The notes below the pieces were generated by a model. It did not search any database, was not told the DNA's origin, and worked only from the letters and a program-made list of their open reading frames with translations. From UBA8514 sp034933685 (lineage in GTDB: Bacteria > Bacillota > Clostridia > Lachnospirales > Anaerotignaceae): a DNA stretch of 64,000 nt. Of this stretch, positions 34,113 to 42,613 are shown piece by piece (position 1 is the stretch's first letter; each line of letters begins with the position of its first letter). Location of the stretch: NCBI GenBank assembly GCA_034933685.1, contig JAYFNB010000003.1, positions 62,001 through 126,000 of the forward strand. The letters are read 5' to 3'. The position numbers and the translations under genes were made by a program.

Positions 34113-34379
34113 TTACTGCACTGATGCCTTATCTACACAGGCAAATGCAACCAGACCCTCTTTTTTTGCGCGCCTAATATAATATTGGTAGCGTTTGTTT
34201 AGTGCTGTAAGTTCATAAATATAACTATCTATAAGGCATTCATCAGTTACAAGATTTAAATTTTGCCGTGCAGTTTTCATTTGTCTATTTATTTCCTCAA
34301 TGTGCTTCATTAGTTCTTCCTGTTCAGACGGTACTTGGGCTGGTTTAGTGTTAAAAAGAATTGGCGCTTTTAAATCCAT
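34113..34379 (-). CDS. DUF2508 (YaaL-like) protein
   Basis: An 88-aa hydrophilic, mostly helical protein of unknown function. The family pattern is visible in EEINRQMKTARQNLNLVTDE and IYELTALNKRYQYYIRRAKKEG. GGAGG lies five bases before the ATG; a longer frame upstream has no ribosome binding site. Its neighbour is bofA, matching the conserved yaaL-bofA order. Confidence 0.8.
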   Translation of the reverse strand: MDLKAPILFNTKPAQVPSEQEELMKHIEEINRQMKTARQNLNLVTDECLIDSYIYELTALNKRYQYYIRRAKKEGLVAFACVDKASVQ

Positions 34380-34465
34380 ATATACCTCCACATAATTCTG
34401 AATATACTCTCTACTGATAATATAAGTGAATTTGTGGAATATTATTCCTATTTTGTACAAAAATT

Positions 34466-34492
34466 AAGACTTCCCTTTTTTTTGGAAGTCTT
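34466..34492 (-). terminator. terminator after the Gx transporter gene
   Basis: Perfect 9-bp stem (AAGACTTCC / GGAAGTCTT) with a nine-base loop, followed on the minus strand by TAATTTTTG. Confidence 0.7.
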
Positions 34493-34534
34493 AATGGTGT
34501 AAAAAGCCCGCGAGCTTTTGGGTTTGCCTTAAGA

Positions 34535-35023
34535 TTAAATTCTGTTTTGAAGATATTTTGTGCAATATCCAGCCACAACGCCAGTTGCAAAACCAGTTGC
34601 AACGCCACTTACCATAAGCACTGGAACTAGATAAACAACAACTATACGCCCTAAAATGACGCATGCCACGGCTATCTGCCCTAGGTTATGGAAAATTCCA
34701 CCCAGAACACTTACACCAATTGTGCTCATTTTGCCACTCTTCATTGCCAGCGCCATCACTATGTAGCTTAAAAATGCACCTGCCATGCTATACCAAAACC
34801 CTAGAAAGCCTCTGAATAAAAGGGCTGAAATAAATACCCTTATAACCGAAATATAAAAGGCTTCTTTTGTGCCCATTACATACAGTGCAAGCAAAACTAT
34901 TACATTTGATAAACCAAGTTTTATGCCTGGCACAGGCAATGGAACTGGTATAATTCCTTCAACATAGCCCATTAATATTGCAAGGGCGGCAAAAATTCCG
35001 TAATATGCTACTTTTCTGCTCAT
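34535..35023 (-). CDS. Gx transporter family protein (Hpre_diP_synt_I-like)
   Basis: A 162-aa membrane protein with about five helices, resembling ECF-type S components; the family was once called heptaprenyl diphosphate synthase component I. The conserved N-terminal pattern with PVPLPVPGIKLGLSNVIVLLAL is present. It follows the NusG domain II gene by 12 bases; this gene pair is recurrent in anaerobic Bacillota, often with flavin-transfer genes. Solute unknown. Confidence 0.85.
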   Translation of the reverse strand: MSRKVAYYGIFAALAILMGYVEGIIPVPLPVPGIKLGLSNVIVLLALYVMGTKEAFYISVIRVFISALLFRGFLGFWYSMAGAFLSYIVMALAMKSGKMSTIGVSVLGGIFHNLGQIAVACVILGRIVVVYLVPVLMVSGVATGFATGVVAGYCTKYLQNRI

Positions 35024-35035
35024 TTCCCACCAACC

Positions 35036-35401
35036 TTACTGCGCTACTGCATCAACTGCATTATTATTTCCACCTTCTATTTCCACCACAACTTTGTGTG
35101 GCAAGCAAGTTATGCTTTCATTTCTAAATGAAATAGGTTTGTGGTTAACGCAAATTTTATCTGGGCAGTCAGCGTCTATTATCTCTGCTTTGCCATCCTT
35201 TACTACCACAAGGTTATATCCATGATCTGTTTCCACCCTATATTCACTATCCTGCAAAAGGCTTAAACGGGTTTCCTCAACTCCATCCACATACACAACC
35301 GCAATGCCTCCTGGTGTATTCGCCCTTAACAAACCCGAGAAATATAGTCCGCCGGCAACCGCCAAAGCCACCAGCACAACTGCAACATCCCATTTCTTCA
35401 A
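35036..35401 (-). CDS. NusG domain II-containing secreted or membrane-anchored protein
   Basis: A 121-aa protein with one N-terminal hydrophobic helix (VAVVLVALAVAGGLYFSGLL) followed by an extracytoplasmic NusG-II-type beta domain. It has the paired-Cys signature ADCPDKICVNH and, further on, ITCLPHKVVVEI. The domain is not a transcription factor here. Coupled to the Gx transporter downstream; a role in redox or cofactor handling outside the membrane is only a guess. Confidence 0.83.
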   Translation of the reverse strand: MKKWDVAVVLVALAVAGGLYFSGLLRANTPGGIAVVYVDGVEETRLSLLQDSEYRVETDHGYNLVVVKDGKAEIIDADCPDKICVNHKPISFRNESITCLPHKVVVEIEGGNNNAVDAVAQ

Positions 35402-35420
35402 GTAAAATCATCCTATTCTA

Positions 35421-35450
35421 AAAAACAGGTGCCTTACAAAAGGCACCTTA
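35421..35450 (-). terminator. terminator after serS
   Basis: AGGTGCC / GGCACCT stem with a seven-base loop; on the minus strand it is followed by GTTTTTTAG. Confidence 0.8.
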
Positions 35451-35455
35451 ATGTT

Positions 35456-36730
35456 TTATTTTGTAATTTTTTCAAGTCCACCCATATAAGGTCTTAAAAC
35501 CTCTGGTATAAGAATTGAGCCGTCTGCCTGCTGACAATTTTCTAAAATTGCCGCTGTTGTGCGTCCTACTGCAAGACCACTGCCGTTAAGTGTATGCACA
35601 AATCTTGCTTTATCTTTTACGCTGTCTTTAAATTTAATATTTGCGCGTCTTGCCTGAAAATCTTCAAAATCCGAACAGCTTGAAATTTCAACATAACGGT
35701 TGTAGCTTGGCATCCAAACCTCAATGTCATAGGTCATTGCTGAGCTAAAGCCAAGGTCTCCGCCGCAAAGACGCACCACTCTGTATGGCAAACCTAAAAG
35801 CTGTAAAATTTCTTCAGCATCGTTAGTAAGCTTTTCAAGTTCAGCGTAGCTGTCTTCAGGTTTTGTAAACTTAACCATTTCTACCTTATTAAATTGGTGC
35901 TGACGAATAAGCCCTCTTGTGTCACGGCCTGCGGAGCCTGCTTCTGCACGGAAACATGCTGTATAAGCTGTATGCATAATTGGAAGGTCGCTTCCATTTA
36001 AAATCATATCGGCATACATATTTGTAACTGGAACTTCTGCCGTAGGTACAAGGAAATAATCTGTGCCAGCAACCTTAAATGCGTCTTCTTCAAACTTAGG
36101 AAGCTGACCTGTGCCTGTCATGGATTTTCTATTTACCATAAAAGGAGGAAACACTTCAGTGTATCCATGTTTTTCCGTATGTGTATCCAGCATGAAGTTC
36201 ATTATTGATCTTTCAAGCCTTGCTGCAGCACCCTTATAAACTGTAAAACGTGCACCTGTTATTTTTGCTGCTGTAGCAGGGTCAAGGAATCCATAATCCT
36301 CGCCAATTTCCCAGTGTGGCTTTGGTTCAAAATCAAATTTTGTTGGCTCACCCCATTTTCTCATTTCAACATTATCCTTATCATCTGCACCTGCAGGGAC
36401 TAAATCGCAAGGTGTGTTGGGCAATGTATACATAAAAGCTTCAAGCTCAGCATCCACAGCCGATACCTTAGCATCAAGTTCTTTAATTTGATCTGCAAGA
36501 GTTTTCATCTCTGCCATAAGTTCTGTTGTGTCTTTACCTTCTTTTTTAAGCTTTGGAATTTCTTTTGAGTCTGCATTTTGCTTGCTTTTAAGTTCTTCAA
36601 CCAGTCCAATAAGTTCTCTTCTGGTTTTATCCATATCAACAAAGGATTCTAAATTATATTCCTTATTTCTTTTTGCAAGCGCTGCCTTAACTTTATCAAA
36701 ATCCGTTCTTAATAACTTTACGTCTAACAT
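35456..36730 (-). CDS. serS: seryl-tRNA synthetase
   Basis: Class II synthetase that charges tRNA-Ser (and selenocysteine tRNA) with serine. The 424-aa protein has the N-terminal coiled-coil tRNA-binding arm (about 30-105) and the catalytic core with motif 2 (TACFRAEAGSAGRDTRGLIRQHQF, near 255) and motif 3 (GLAVGRTTAAILEN, near 385). GGGAGGAAA precedes the ATG. A TTGCAG-N18-TATATT promoter candidate lies about 110 bp upstream on the minus strand. No T-box leader was found in the upstream gap. Confidence 0.97.
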   Translation of the reverse strand: MLDVKLLRTDFDKVKAALAKRNKEYNLESFVDMDKTRRELIGLVEELKSKQNADSKEIPKLKKEGKDTTELMAEMKTLADQIKELDAKVSAVDAELEAFMYTLPNTPCDLVPAGADDKDNVEMRKWGEPTKFDFEPKPHWEIGEDYGFLDPATAAKITGARFTVYKGAAARLERSIMNFMLDTHTEKHGYTEVFPPFMVNRKSMTGTGQLPKFEEDAFKVAGTDYFLVPTAEVPVTNMYADMILNGSDLPIMHTAYTACFRAEAGSAGRDTRGLIRQHQFNKVEMVKFTKPEDSYAELEKLTNDAEEILQLLGLPYRVVRLCGGDLGFSSAMTYDIEVWMPSYNRYVEISSCSDFEDFQARRANIKFKDSVKDKARFVHTLNGSGLAVGRTTAAILENCQQADGSILIPEVLRPYMGGLEKITK

Positions 36731-36889
36731 AACATTTCCTCCCGCTAATTTTAAGCTTATTCTTATTTTTTCCGTCTTTGGGTTTTTAATTCATAAAATG
36801 AATATTTTGTTTGCACGGGGCAATAATATTAATATACCGTTTTAGTGGAACTGACTGCAATGGTGCTGTCTTTGTCCATTTTGGTGTAT

Positions 36890-36928
36890 TCCGAAAATCA
36901 CTCCCCCCGATTTTCGGATTTTTATTTT
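36890..36928 (+). terminator. plus-strand hairpin with T tract upstream of serS
   Basis: Perfect 10-bp stem (TCCGAAAATC / GATTTTCGGA) with a nine-base loop, followed on the plus strand by TTTTTATTTT. All neighbouring genes run on the minus strand, so it would stop antisense transcription toward DUF4446/parB, or end an unseen plus-strand RNA. Confidence 0.5.
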
Positions 36929-36957
36929 CCAGACAACAAAGATTCTTTTACCTTGGA

Positions 36958-37623
36958 TTACTCCGCTGTAACAGCATCTTTTGATGCCAAAATATCCTCT
37001 AAATCAATTTCTTCCTCATTTAATGGCTCTAAACATACATCTTTTGCCTTTTTTCCATAAACAATTGGTACTCTTTTTTCTAATTCATCTAAAATTTCTG
37101 AACGTCTTTCAGGAGTATAACTACTTGTTATAGCCATTTCCAATGCCTTTAATTCTTCCTCCGAAAGCACATATTCACTTACACCAAGCTGAATTGGTTT
37201 TGCATATGTAAAGGAGCCTGTACGGCTATGTATGCCATTTAGCACAACACCATTATTTTCAGTATCCAAAAGTGCCACCGCATAGCAAAGGTTCCCTCCA
37301 ACTTCATCAAAGGGATTATAGCGAATAACACCCACCTTTTGCACACATTTAGACATGTTTTTATCCATATCCCTAACCAATTGCGCTAAAGTCTCGTATC
37401 TTTCTTCCATTTTAGAAGCCGCAGTGTGAAATTCCTTGAACTGATGCTCCATATTATATTCTGGCCGTCTTTTACCTCCTGTAAAAAGTTCATATCTTTT
37501 ACGAAGTTTAATCGTCTCCAAAAGAGCAATAATACTTACAACAATTAGCGTAACCACCAGTATTGCCAAAACAACAACTATGCTAAGTAAATTTTGGTTC
37601 AAAAATTCACTAAAGCCATTCAT
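36958..37623 (-). CDS. DUF4446 family membrane-anchored protein
   Basis: A 221-aa protein with one N-terminal helix (LLSIVVVLAILVVTLIVVSIIALL) and a basic-rich cytoplasmic part, then the DUF4446 core (KVGVIRYNPFDEVGGNLCYAVALLD and GSFTYAKPI). Function unknown; the gene commonly follows parB near clostridial origins, as here. The ATG of MNGFSEF is used (GTGAGAG five bases upstream); a TTG six codons further out is possible. Confidence 0.87.
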   Translation of the reverse strand: MNGFSEFLNQNLLSIVVVLAILVVTLIVVSIIALLETIKLRKRYELFTGGKRRPEYNMEHQFKEFHTAASKMEERYETLAQLVRDMDKNMSKCVQKVGVIRYNPFDEVGGNLCYAVALLDTENNGVVLNGIHSRTGSFTYAKPIQLGVSEYVLSEEELKALEMAITSSYTPERRSEILDELEKRVPIVYGKKAKDVCLEPLNEEEIDLEDILASKDAVTAE

Positions 37624-37659
37624 TTTTGCTCTCACTTCCAATCTATTTTTTTACTTTTT

Positions 37660-38565
37660 CTATTCAAAGCTTTCTGCCTTTTTTATTAATCCTAAGAGCC
37701 TATCCAAATCGTCATCGGAATAAAACTCGATTTCAATTTTGCCCTTATTTTGCTTGCTTTTAAGCTTCACTTTCGTTCCCAAAATTGCTTTTAGATCAGT
37801 TTCTACTCTGTCAAAACATTCTACATTGAATTTAGTTGGCTTTTCAAGTTTTTCGTTCTTATTTTCATTTTTATGCTCAATACGATATTTTACAAGAGAT
37901 TCCACTTGCCTCACGCTTAAGCTATCCTCCAAAATTCTTTCAGCAATTTCAAACTGCTCGTCACCATTTTCAAGGGAAAGCAATGTTCTTGCATGGCCAC
38001 CAGAAAGCTTGCCTTCCATAACAAAATTTTGCACTCTTGCATCAAGGTTAAGCAGACGAATTGCATTTGCTACCGCCGAGCGGCTTTTTGCTACTTTTTT
38101 TGCTATGTCTTCTTGGTTTAAGCCAAATTCATCAGAAAGACGTTTATACCCATTGGCCTCTTCAATAGCATTCAAGTCTTCACGCTGAAGGTTTTCAATT
38201 AATGCCACTTCAAATAATGTTTCATCTTCCATTTCTCTTACTATTGCTGGAATTTTTTTAAGCCCTGCAATTTTTGAAGCTCTCCATCGTCTTTCACCGG
38301 CAATAAGCTCATAATAATCAGCTTTTTTTCTTAAGATAATTGGCTGAATTACGCCACACTCCTCAATGGATTGCGCAAGACTTTCAAGCGCTCCTTCTTC
38401 GAAGCGTTTTCTTGGCTGATTTGGGTTTGGCTCAATTTTGTTTATATCAATTTCAACAACTAAATCTGACGTTGATACTGTTGCAAGATTATCTACTTCT
38501 GAGTTAATTAATGCAGTAATCCCTCTGCCTTTTGAACCCAGTCCGCCCTTTTTCCCTAGCGCCAA
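37660..38565 (-). CDS. parB: chromosome partitioning protein ParB (Spo0J)
   Basis: A 301-aa CTP-dependent DNA clamp that loads at parS and spreads to organise the origin region. N-terminal CTPase domain with PNPNQPRKRF, GERRWRASK and ENLQREDLNAIEEA (about 50-130), central helix-turn-helix (NQEDIAKKVAKSRSAVANAIRLLNL, recognition helix near 165) and C-terminal dimerisation segment (about 250-301). The N-terminal GKGRGITALI tail is the ParA-stimulating Arg-containing peptide. It begins one base after the parA stop. Confidence 0.97.
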   Translation of the reverse strand: MALGKKGGLGSKGRGITALINSEVDNLATVSTSDLVVEIDINKIEPNPNQPRKRFEEGALESLAQSIEECGVIQPIILRKKADYYELIAGERRWRASKIAGLKKIPAIVREMEDETLFEVALIENLQREDLNAIEEANGYKRLSDEFGLNQEDIAKKVAKSRSAVANAIRLLNLDARVQNFVMEGKLSGGHARTLLSLENGDEQFEIAERILEDSLSVRQVESLVKYRIEHKNENKNEKLEKPTKFNVECFDRVETDLKAILGTKVKLKSKQNKGKIEIEFYSDDDLDRLLGLIKKAESFE

Positions 38566-39339
38566 TTAACTCCACTCCTTTTCAATAACTTCCTCTGCCA
38601 ATAGTCTGTAGCTTTCTGCCCCCTTAGATTTGCTATCATACATAATTATAGGCAATCCATGGCTAGGCGCTTCGCCCAATCTTACATTTCTTGGTATAAT
38701 TGTTCGGTACACACTAGGTCCAAGGCTGGATTTCACTTCCTCAACAACTTCAAGTGAAAGGTTTGTGCGGGCATCGAACATAGTAAAAACTACACCTTCT
38801 AACTCCAACTGAGTATTTAAACGCTGTTTTACCAGTCCAATGGTATGAAGCAACTGCTCCAATCCCTCCAAAGCAAAGTATTCACATTGAATTGGAACAA
38901 GAACTGTGTCTGCCACTGTAAGTGCATTTATTGTTATTAGGTTTAAAGAAGGTGGACAGTCTATAATAATGAAATCAAAGTCATTTTTAATTTCTACAAG
39001 TTGTTCCTTTAATATGTACTCACGTTTTTCCCTTCCGATAAGTTCAATTTCAGCTCCCGCCAAATCCATATTGGATGGAATGATTTTAAGATTATCTACA
39101 CAGGTTTTGGCCATAGCTTCCTCTATTGTTGCTTCACCAAGCACCATGTCGTACAGCGTTGCTTCAAGATTGTTTTTTTCAAGACCAAGGCCACTTGTTG
39201 AATTGCCTTGAGGGTCGGCATCCACAATAAGTACATTTTTGCCTGCCTCCGCCAGACATGCAGCAAGATTTATGGCTGTAGTTGTTTTGCCTACGCCACC
39301 CTTTTGATTTGTAACTGCTATTATTCTGACTTTTCCCAT
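38566..39339 (-). CDS. parA: chromosome partitioning ATPase ParA (Soj)
   Basis: A 257-aa ATP-dependent sliding-type DNA-binding protein that moves ParB-parS complexes and modulates DnaA. The deviant Walker A is KGGVGKTTTAINLA (near 12) and the Walker A-prime region is FDFIIIDCPPSLN (near 120). It is a short Soj-type protein without an N-terminal regulator domain. Two perfect parS sites lie in the 270-bp gap upstream. Confidence 0.97.
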   Translation of the reverse strand: MGKVRIIAVTNQKGGVGKTTTAINLAACLAEAGKNVLIVDADPQGNSTSGLGLEKNNLEATLYDMVLGEATIEEAMAKTCVDNLKIIPSNMDLAGAEIELIGREKREYILKEQLVEIKNDFDFIIIDCPPSLNLITINALTVADTVLVPIQCEYFALEGLEQLLHTIGLVKQRLNTQLELEGVVFTMFDARTNLSLEVVEEVKSSLGPSVYRTIIPRNVRLGEAPSHGLPIIMYDSKSKGAESYRLLAEEVIEKEWS

Positions 39340-39455
39340 ATTTCAAGGCTCCTTTTGCTTTCTGGCTTTTAAAACATCATCCTATTATCATAAAATTAAT
39401 TCTACCACAATATATTCCAAAGTTAAACCTTTATTTTGATATTTGTGTCTTTTTT

Positions 39456-39471
39456 TGTTTCACGTGAAACA
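39456..39471. promoter_or_regulatory. parS site 1
   Basis: TGTTTCACGTGAAACA, a perfect match to the 16-base parS consensus, in the gap between parA and argS. ParB should nucleate here. It is 117 bp upstream of the parA start. Confidence 0.95.
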
Positions 39472-39567
39472 TTGAAAAAAATTTAATAATTATCTTTAAT
39501 TTAATTTCTAACCTTGTATGGCTGAAGATATTCAATAGAGATCTTTTAATTAAAGCATACTCTTTCA

Positions 39568-39602
39568 CAAAAAGGCTAATGTTTCACGTGAAACACCAGC
39601 CT
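39568..39602 (-). terminator. argS terminator whose stem contains parS site 2
   Basis: On the minus strand the stem reads AGGCTGGTGTTTCAC pairing with GTGAAACATTAGCCT (two G-U pairs) and is followed by TTTTTG. The core of this 15-bp stem is a perfect parS (TGTTTCACGTGAAACA at 39580-39595). So one sequence is both ParB loading site and intrinsic terminator of argS; ParB occupancy could affect read-through into parA (inference). Confidence 0.8.
39580..39595. promoter_or_regulatory. parS site 2
   Basis: Second perfect 16-base parS (TGTTTCACGTGAAACA), 108 bp from site 1 and embedded in the argS terminator stem. Confidence 0.95.
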
Positions 39603-39611
39603 TAGTTTCCT

Positions 39612-41309
39612 TTACATCTGTTCAGGTGCATTAATACCTAAAAGCCCAAGGCCTACTGTAAGAACAGTTTTAACTGCGTATACAATAGTTAGGCGAGCAT
39701 TTTTAACATTTTCCTCACTTGATAAAATTGGATTGTCGTGGTAAAACTTATTGAACGCCTGTGCAATATTCACCAAGTGTCTGGACACAATAGATGGCTC
39801 GTATTTTGCAGCGGAATCTTGAAGTTTATTTGGAAAATCAGCAAGCAATTTACATACTTCCGCACTGCTTTCGTCAGCAAGCAATGCAAAATCAACATTA
39901 GTATCAACACATGTTACACCTGCTTTTTTAAGCACACTACAAGCTCTTGCGTTTGTATACTGAATGTAAGGTCCTGTTTCACCTTCAAAGCTAAGCATTC
40001 TTTCCCAACTAAACACAACATCTTTAATACGTCCGTTATAAAGGTCATTGAAAATAACTGCACCAATTCCAACTTGCTTTGCTACCTCTTCTTTGTTAGG
40101 AAGCTCAGGGTTTTTTTCCTCAATAATCTTCTTTGTTTCGTTAACTGCCTGATTTAAAAGCTCTTCCATTAGAACAACGTTTCCCTTACGGGTTGAAAGC
40201 TTTCCAGTGTCAAGGCTTACAAGACCGAAAGGAACATGTACCAAATTCTTACTCCATTCATAACCCATTTTATCAATTACTTTAAACCACTGTGCAAAAT
40301 GAAGGTTTTGGTCCAATGCTGTTAAATACAAGCACTTTTCAAAATTGTATTTATTTTTACGGTATAATGCCGCTGTAATATCACGGGTAGCATAAAGAGT
40401 TCCACCGTCTTTACGTATAATTAGGCAAGGAGGCATCTTTTCTTCCTCCAAATCAACAATCATTGCGCCTTCGCTTTCAACAAGAAGTTTTTTTTCTTTA
40501 AGTTCATCAACAACTGCCGCCATTTTGTCGTTGTAAAAGCTTTCTCCCGTGTATGCATCGAATTTTACGCCAAGCATGGCATATACACGGTCGAACTCCT
40601 TCATACTTATTTCGTAAAACCATTTCCATAATGAAAGCGCTTCTTCGTCGCCATCTTGCATTTTCACAAACCAACTTCTGGCTTCATCTTCCAATTCCGG
40701 CTTGTTTTCAGCTTCATCGTGAAATTTTACGTAAATTCGCATTAATTCCTGTATTCCATGCTCTTCAACAGCCTGCTTTGAACCCCAATTCTTGTAAGCA
40801 ACAATAAGCTTGCCAAACTGGGTACCCCAATCACCAAGGTGATTAATGCCTTCGCAATTGTAGCCTAGAAACTGATGAATTTTATAAATGGCATTGCCAA
40901 TAACAGTTGAACGAAGATGACCAACATGAAAAGGCTTTGCAATATTAGGTGAAGAATAATCAATTACAATAGTTTTTCCATTCCCCAAGGTGCTTTTACC
41001 ATAGTTTTCCTTTTCATTAATAACATTTTCCAATATTTCCTTTGCAAACATGCCTTTGTTTGTAAAAAAGTTTACATAAGCACCTTCTACTTTAATTTCA
41101 CATATAAAATCAGGCTTTACTATGTTTGCCACCATATCTGCTGCAATTAAAGGTGGTGCTTTCCGTAATGTTTTTGCTAAACGAAAACAGGGAAAAGCGT
41201 AGTCGCCCATTTCTGTATTAGGCGGTATTTCAATTCCACTTGTAACCTCTGCAGTTTCAAGGCCCGTCGCTGTAGCAATTGCCTTCGCTATCTCAAATTT
41301 AAAATCCAT
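39612..41309 (-). CDS. argS: arginyl-tRNA synthetase
   Basis: A 565-aa class I synthetase that charges tRNA-Arg. The HIGH motif appears as SPNIAKPFHVGHLRST (near 125), the KMSKS-type loop as LSTRKGNV (near 375), and both the N-terminal Arg-tRNA synthetase N domain (about 1-85) and the C-terminal DALR anticodon-binding domain (about 450-565) are complete. It has a good promoter (41366-41394) and a parS-containing terminator. Confidence 0.97.
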   Translation of the reverse strand: MDFKFEIAKAIATATGLETAEVTSGIEIPPNTEMGDYAFPCFRLAKTLRKAPPLIAADMVANIVKPDFICEIKVEGAYVNFFTNKGMFAKEILENVINEKENYGKSTLGNGKTIVIDYSSPNIAKPFHVGHLRSTVIGNAIYKIHQFLGYNCEGINHLGDWGTQFGKLIVAYKNWGSKQAVEEHGIQELMRIYVKFHDEAENKPELEDEARSWFVKMQDGDEEALSLWKWFYEISMKEFDRVYAMLGVKFDAYTGESFYNDKMAAVVDELKEKKLLVESEGAMIVDLEEEKMPPCLIIRKDGGTLYATRDITAALYRKNKYNFEKCLYLTALDQNLHFAQWFKVIDKMGYEWSKNLVHVPFGLVSLDTGKLSTRKGNVVLMEELLNQAVNETKKIIEEKNPELPNKEEVAKQVGIGAVIFNDLYNGRIKDVVFSWERMLSFEGETGPYIQYTNARACSVLKKAGVTCVDTNVDFALLADESSAEVCKLLADFPNKLQDSAAKYEPSIVSRHLVNIAQAFNKFYHDNPILSSEENVKNARLTIVYAVKTVLTVGLGLLGINAPEQM

Positions 41310-41365
41310 TTAAATTTTCATCCTTTCCATTCTTACGTTTTGTTCTGCATAAAATATTAAGCTTA

Positions 41366-41394
41366 AGTGTATCACAAATTCACTAGGTATTCAA
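41366..41394 (-). promoter_or_regulatory. sigma-A promoter of argS
   Basis: Minus strand: TTGAAT, 17 bases, TACACT, about 57 bp before the start codon. On the plus strand, TTTGGTATAAT near 41410 is a divergent extended -10 candidate for the alpha/beta hydrolase gene. Confidence 0.6.
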
Positions 41395-41609
41395 GGTTTG
41401 GTAAATTTGGTATAATATATAAATGGAACTAATTTATTCTCAGTTTAACTTTTTTAAATATTATCACCTGTAATCGCAAAATGAATCCCAAAATTTATTA
41501 TTGCTTCATTATATAGTAAATTAATGCGTCCTCCTATAAAAATAACTTTATTTTTATGAGAAATTGTATCATAATAGATATAAATAGAAAAAGGAAGAGA
41601 GGTGCTTAT

Positions 41610-42557
41610 ATGAGATTAAAAAATGTTTTAAAAATAATTGGCGCTCTGGGCGCGTCCGTAGGTAGTTTGGCAGCAATTAACAAAGGAATTTTTGCCCTTG
41701 CTAAAGGTCATAATTCAGAATTTGAAAATGGCGAATATTATAAATGGAAGTATGGACAAGTTCATTATAAAAAAAATGGTGTTGGTAAGCCTGTTGTGTT
41801 GCTGCATGGCTTAACAATAGGTGCAAGTCACTGCGAATTTGCAAAAAACATCGATGCATTAAGCCAAAAGTATACTGTGTATGCTCTTGACTTACCCGGC
41901 TTTGGTTACAGTGATAAGCCAAAAATTACCTACACAGCTTTCACCTACGCATCCTTTATAAATGATTTTATTACGGAAATTGTTGGTGAACCATGCATGG
42001 TTATTGCTTCCAATGGCTCTGGAATGTTTGCAACTATTACAGCGAAACTTTTTAGCCAAAACATAACGCGCCTTACACTTATTTCACCTAACGGAATAAG
42101 TGACGAAATGGCTAAAAATAGTGATTTTTACCATAGAACCATGTTGGAACTACCACTTCACGGCACTACTGTTTACAATTACCTTGCTTCGCGAAAAATT
42201 ATAAAGCAATTTTTGTTAACAGATGGGTTTTATTCTCCTGAAAATGTGGATAAAGCTGCAATTGATGCATTTTATTACCCTGCACATGGTACAAGCAGCG
42301 ATGCAAGATATGCGTATGCCTCGTTTGCAACAAAATATATGAACATGGATATAAAAGGATATTTTGAAAACCTTAAAATGCCAATTTGTATAATTTGGGG
42401 TGAGGAACACACATCAAATCCGATAGAAAATATGGATATTTTAAAAGAACTGCAGCCATTGGCTGAATTTTATATTTTTGAAGATACCAAAATGTTTCCA
42501 CACTATGAAAATGCAGAAGAATTTAACAGCTTAATTATGGGTAAAAAGCCTATTTAA
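41610..42557 (+). CDS. alpha/beta-hydrolase fold protein with altered nucleophile elbow
   Basis: A 315-aa protein of the alpha/beta-hydrolase fold. An N-terminal hydrophobic segment (IIGALGASVGSLAAINKGIF) may anchor it. The oxyanion HG is seen in VVLLHGLTIGASH (near 75), DLPGFGYSDKP is typical, and a late Asp/His pair is present (final His in MFPHYENAEEF). At the nucleophile elbow, where GHSMGG is normal, the protein reads ASNGSG, placing Asn at the usual Ser position. Either a nearby Ser is used or activity differs. AGAGAGGTG precedes the ATG. The thioesterase gene follows and may be co-transcribed. Confidence 0.85.
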   Translation: MRLKNVLKIIGALGASVGSLAAINKGIFALAKGHNSEFENGEYYKWKYGQVHYKKNGVGKPVVLLHGLTIGASHCEFAKNIDALSQKYTVYALDLPGFGYSDKPKITYTAFTYASFINDFITEIVGEPCMVIASNGSGMFATITAKLFSQNITRLTLISPNGISDEMAKNSDFYHRTMLELPLHGTTVYNYLASRKIIKQFLLTDGFYSPENVDKAAIDAFYYPAHGTSSDARYAYASFATKYMNMDIKGYFENLKMPICIIWGEEHTSNPIENMDILKELQPLAEFYIFEDTKMFPHYENAEEFNSLIMGKKPI

Positions 42558-42613
42558 AGTAATTACTTTAGAGAAATTAACACAAATTTTAATAAGAATT
42601 AGGAGAAATCAAC

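Noticed and set aside
36731..36957. T-box leader upstream of serS
   Set aside because: No T-box core (AGGGTGGNACCGCG-like) on the sense strand; only a promoter candidate and a plus-strand hairpin are present.
36845..37060. Plus-strand frame across the serS-DUF4446 gap
   Set aside because: Half of it overlaps DUF4446 antisense, its sequence is low-complexity, and it contains the plus-strand terminator hairpin.
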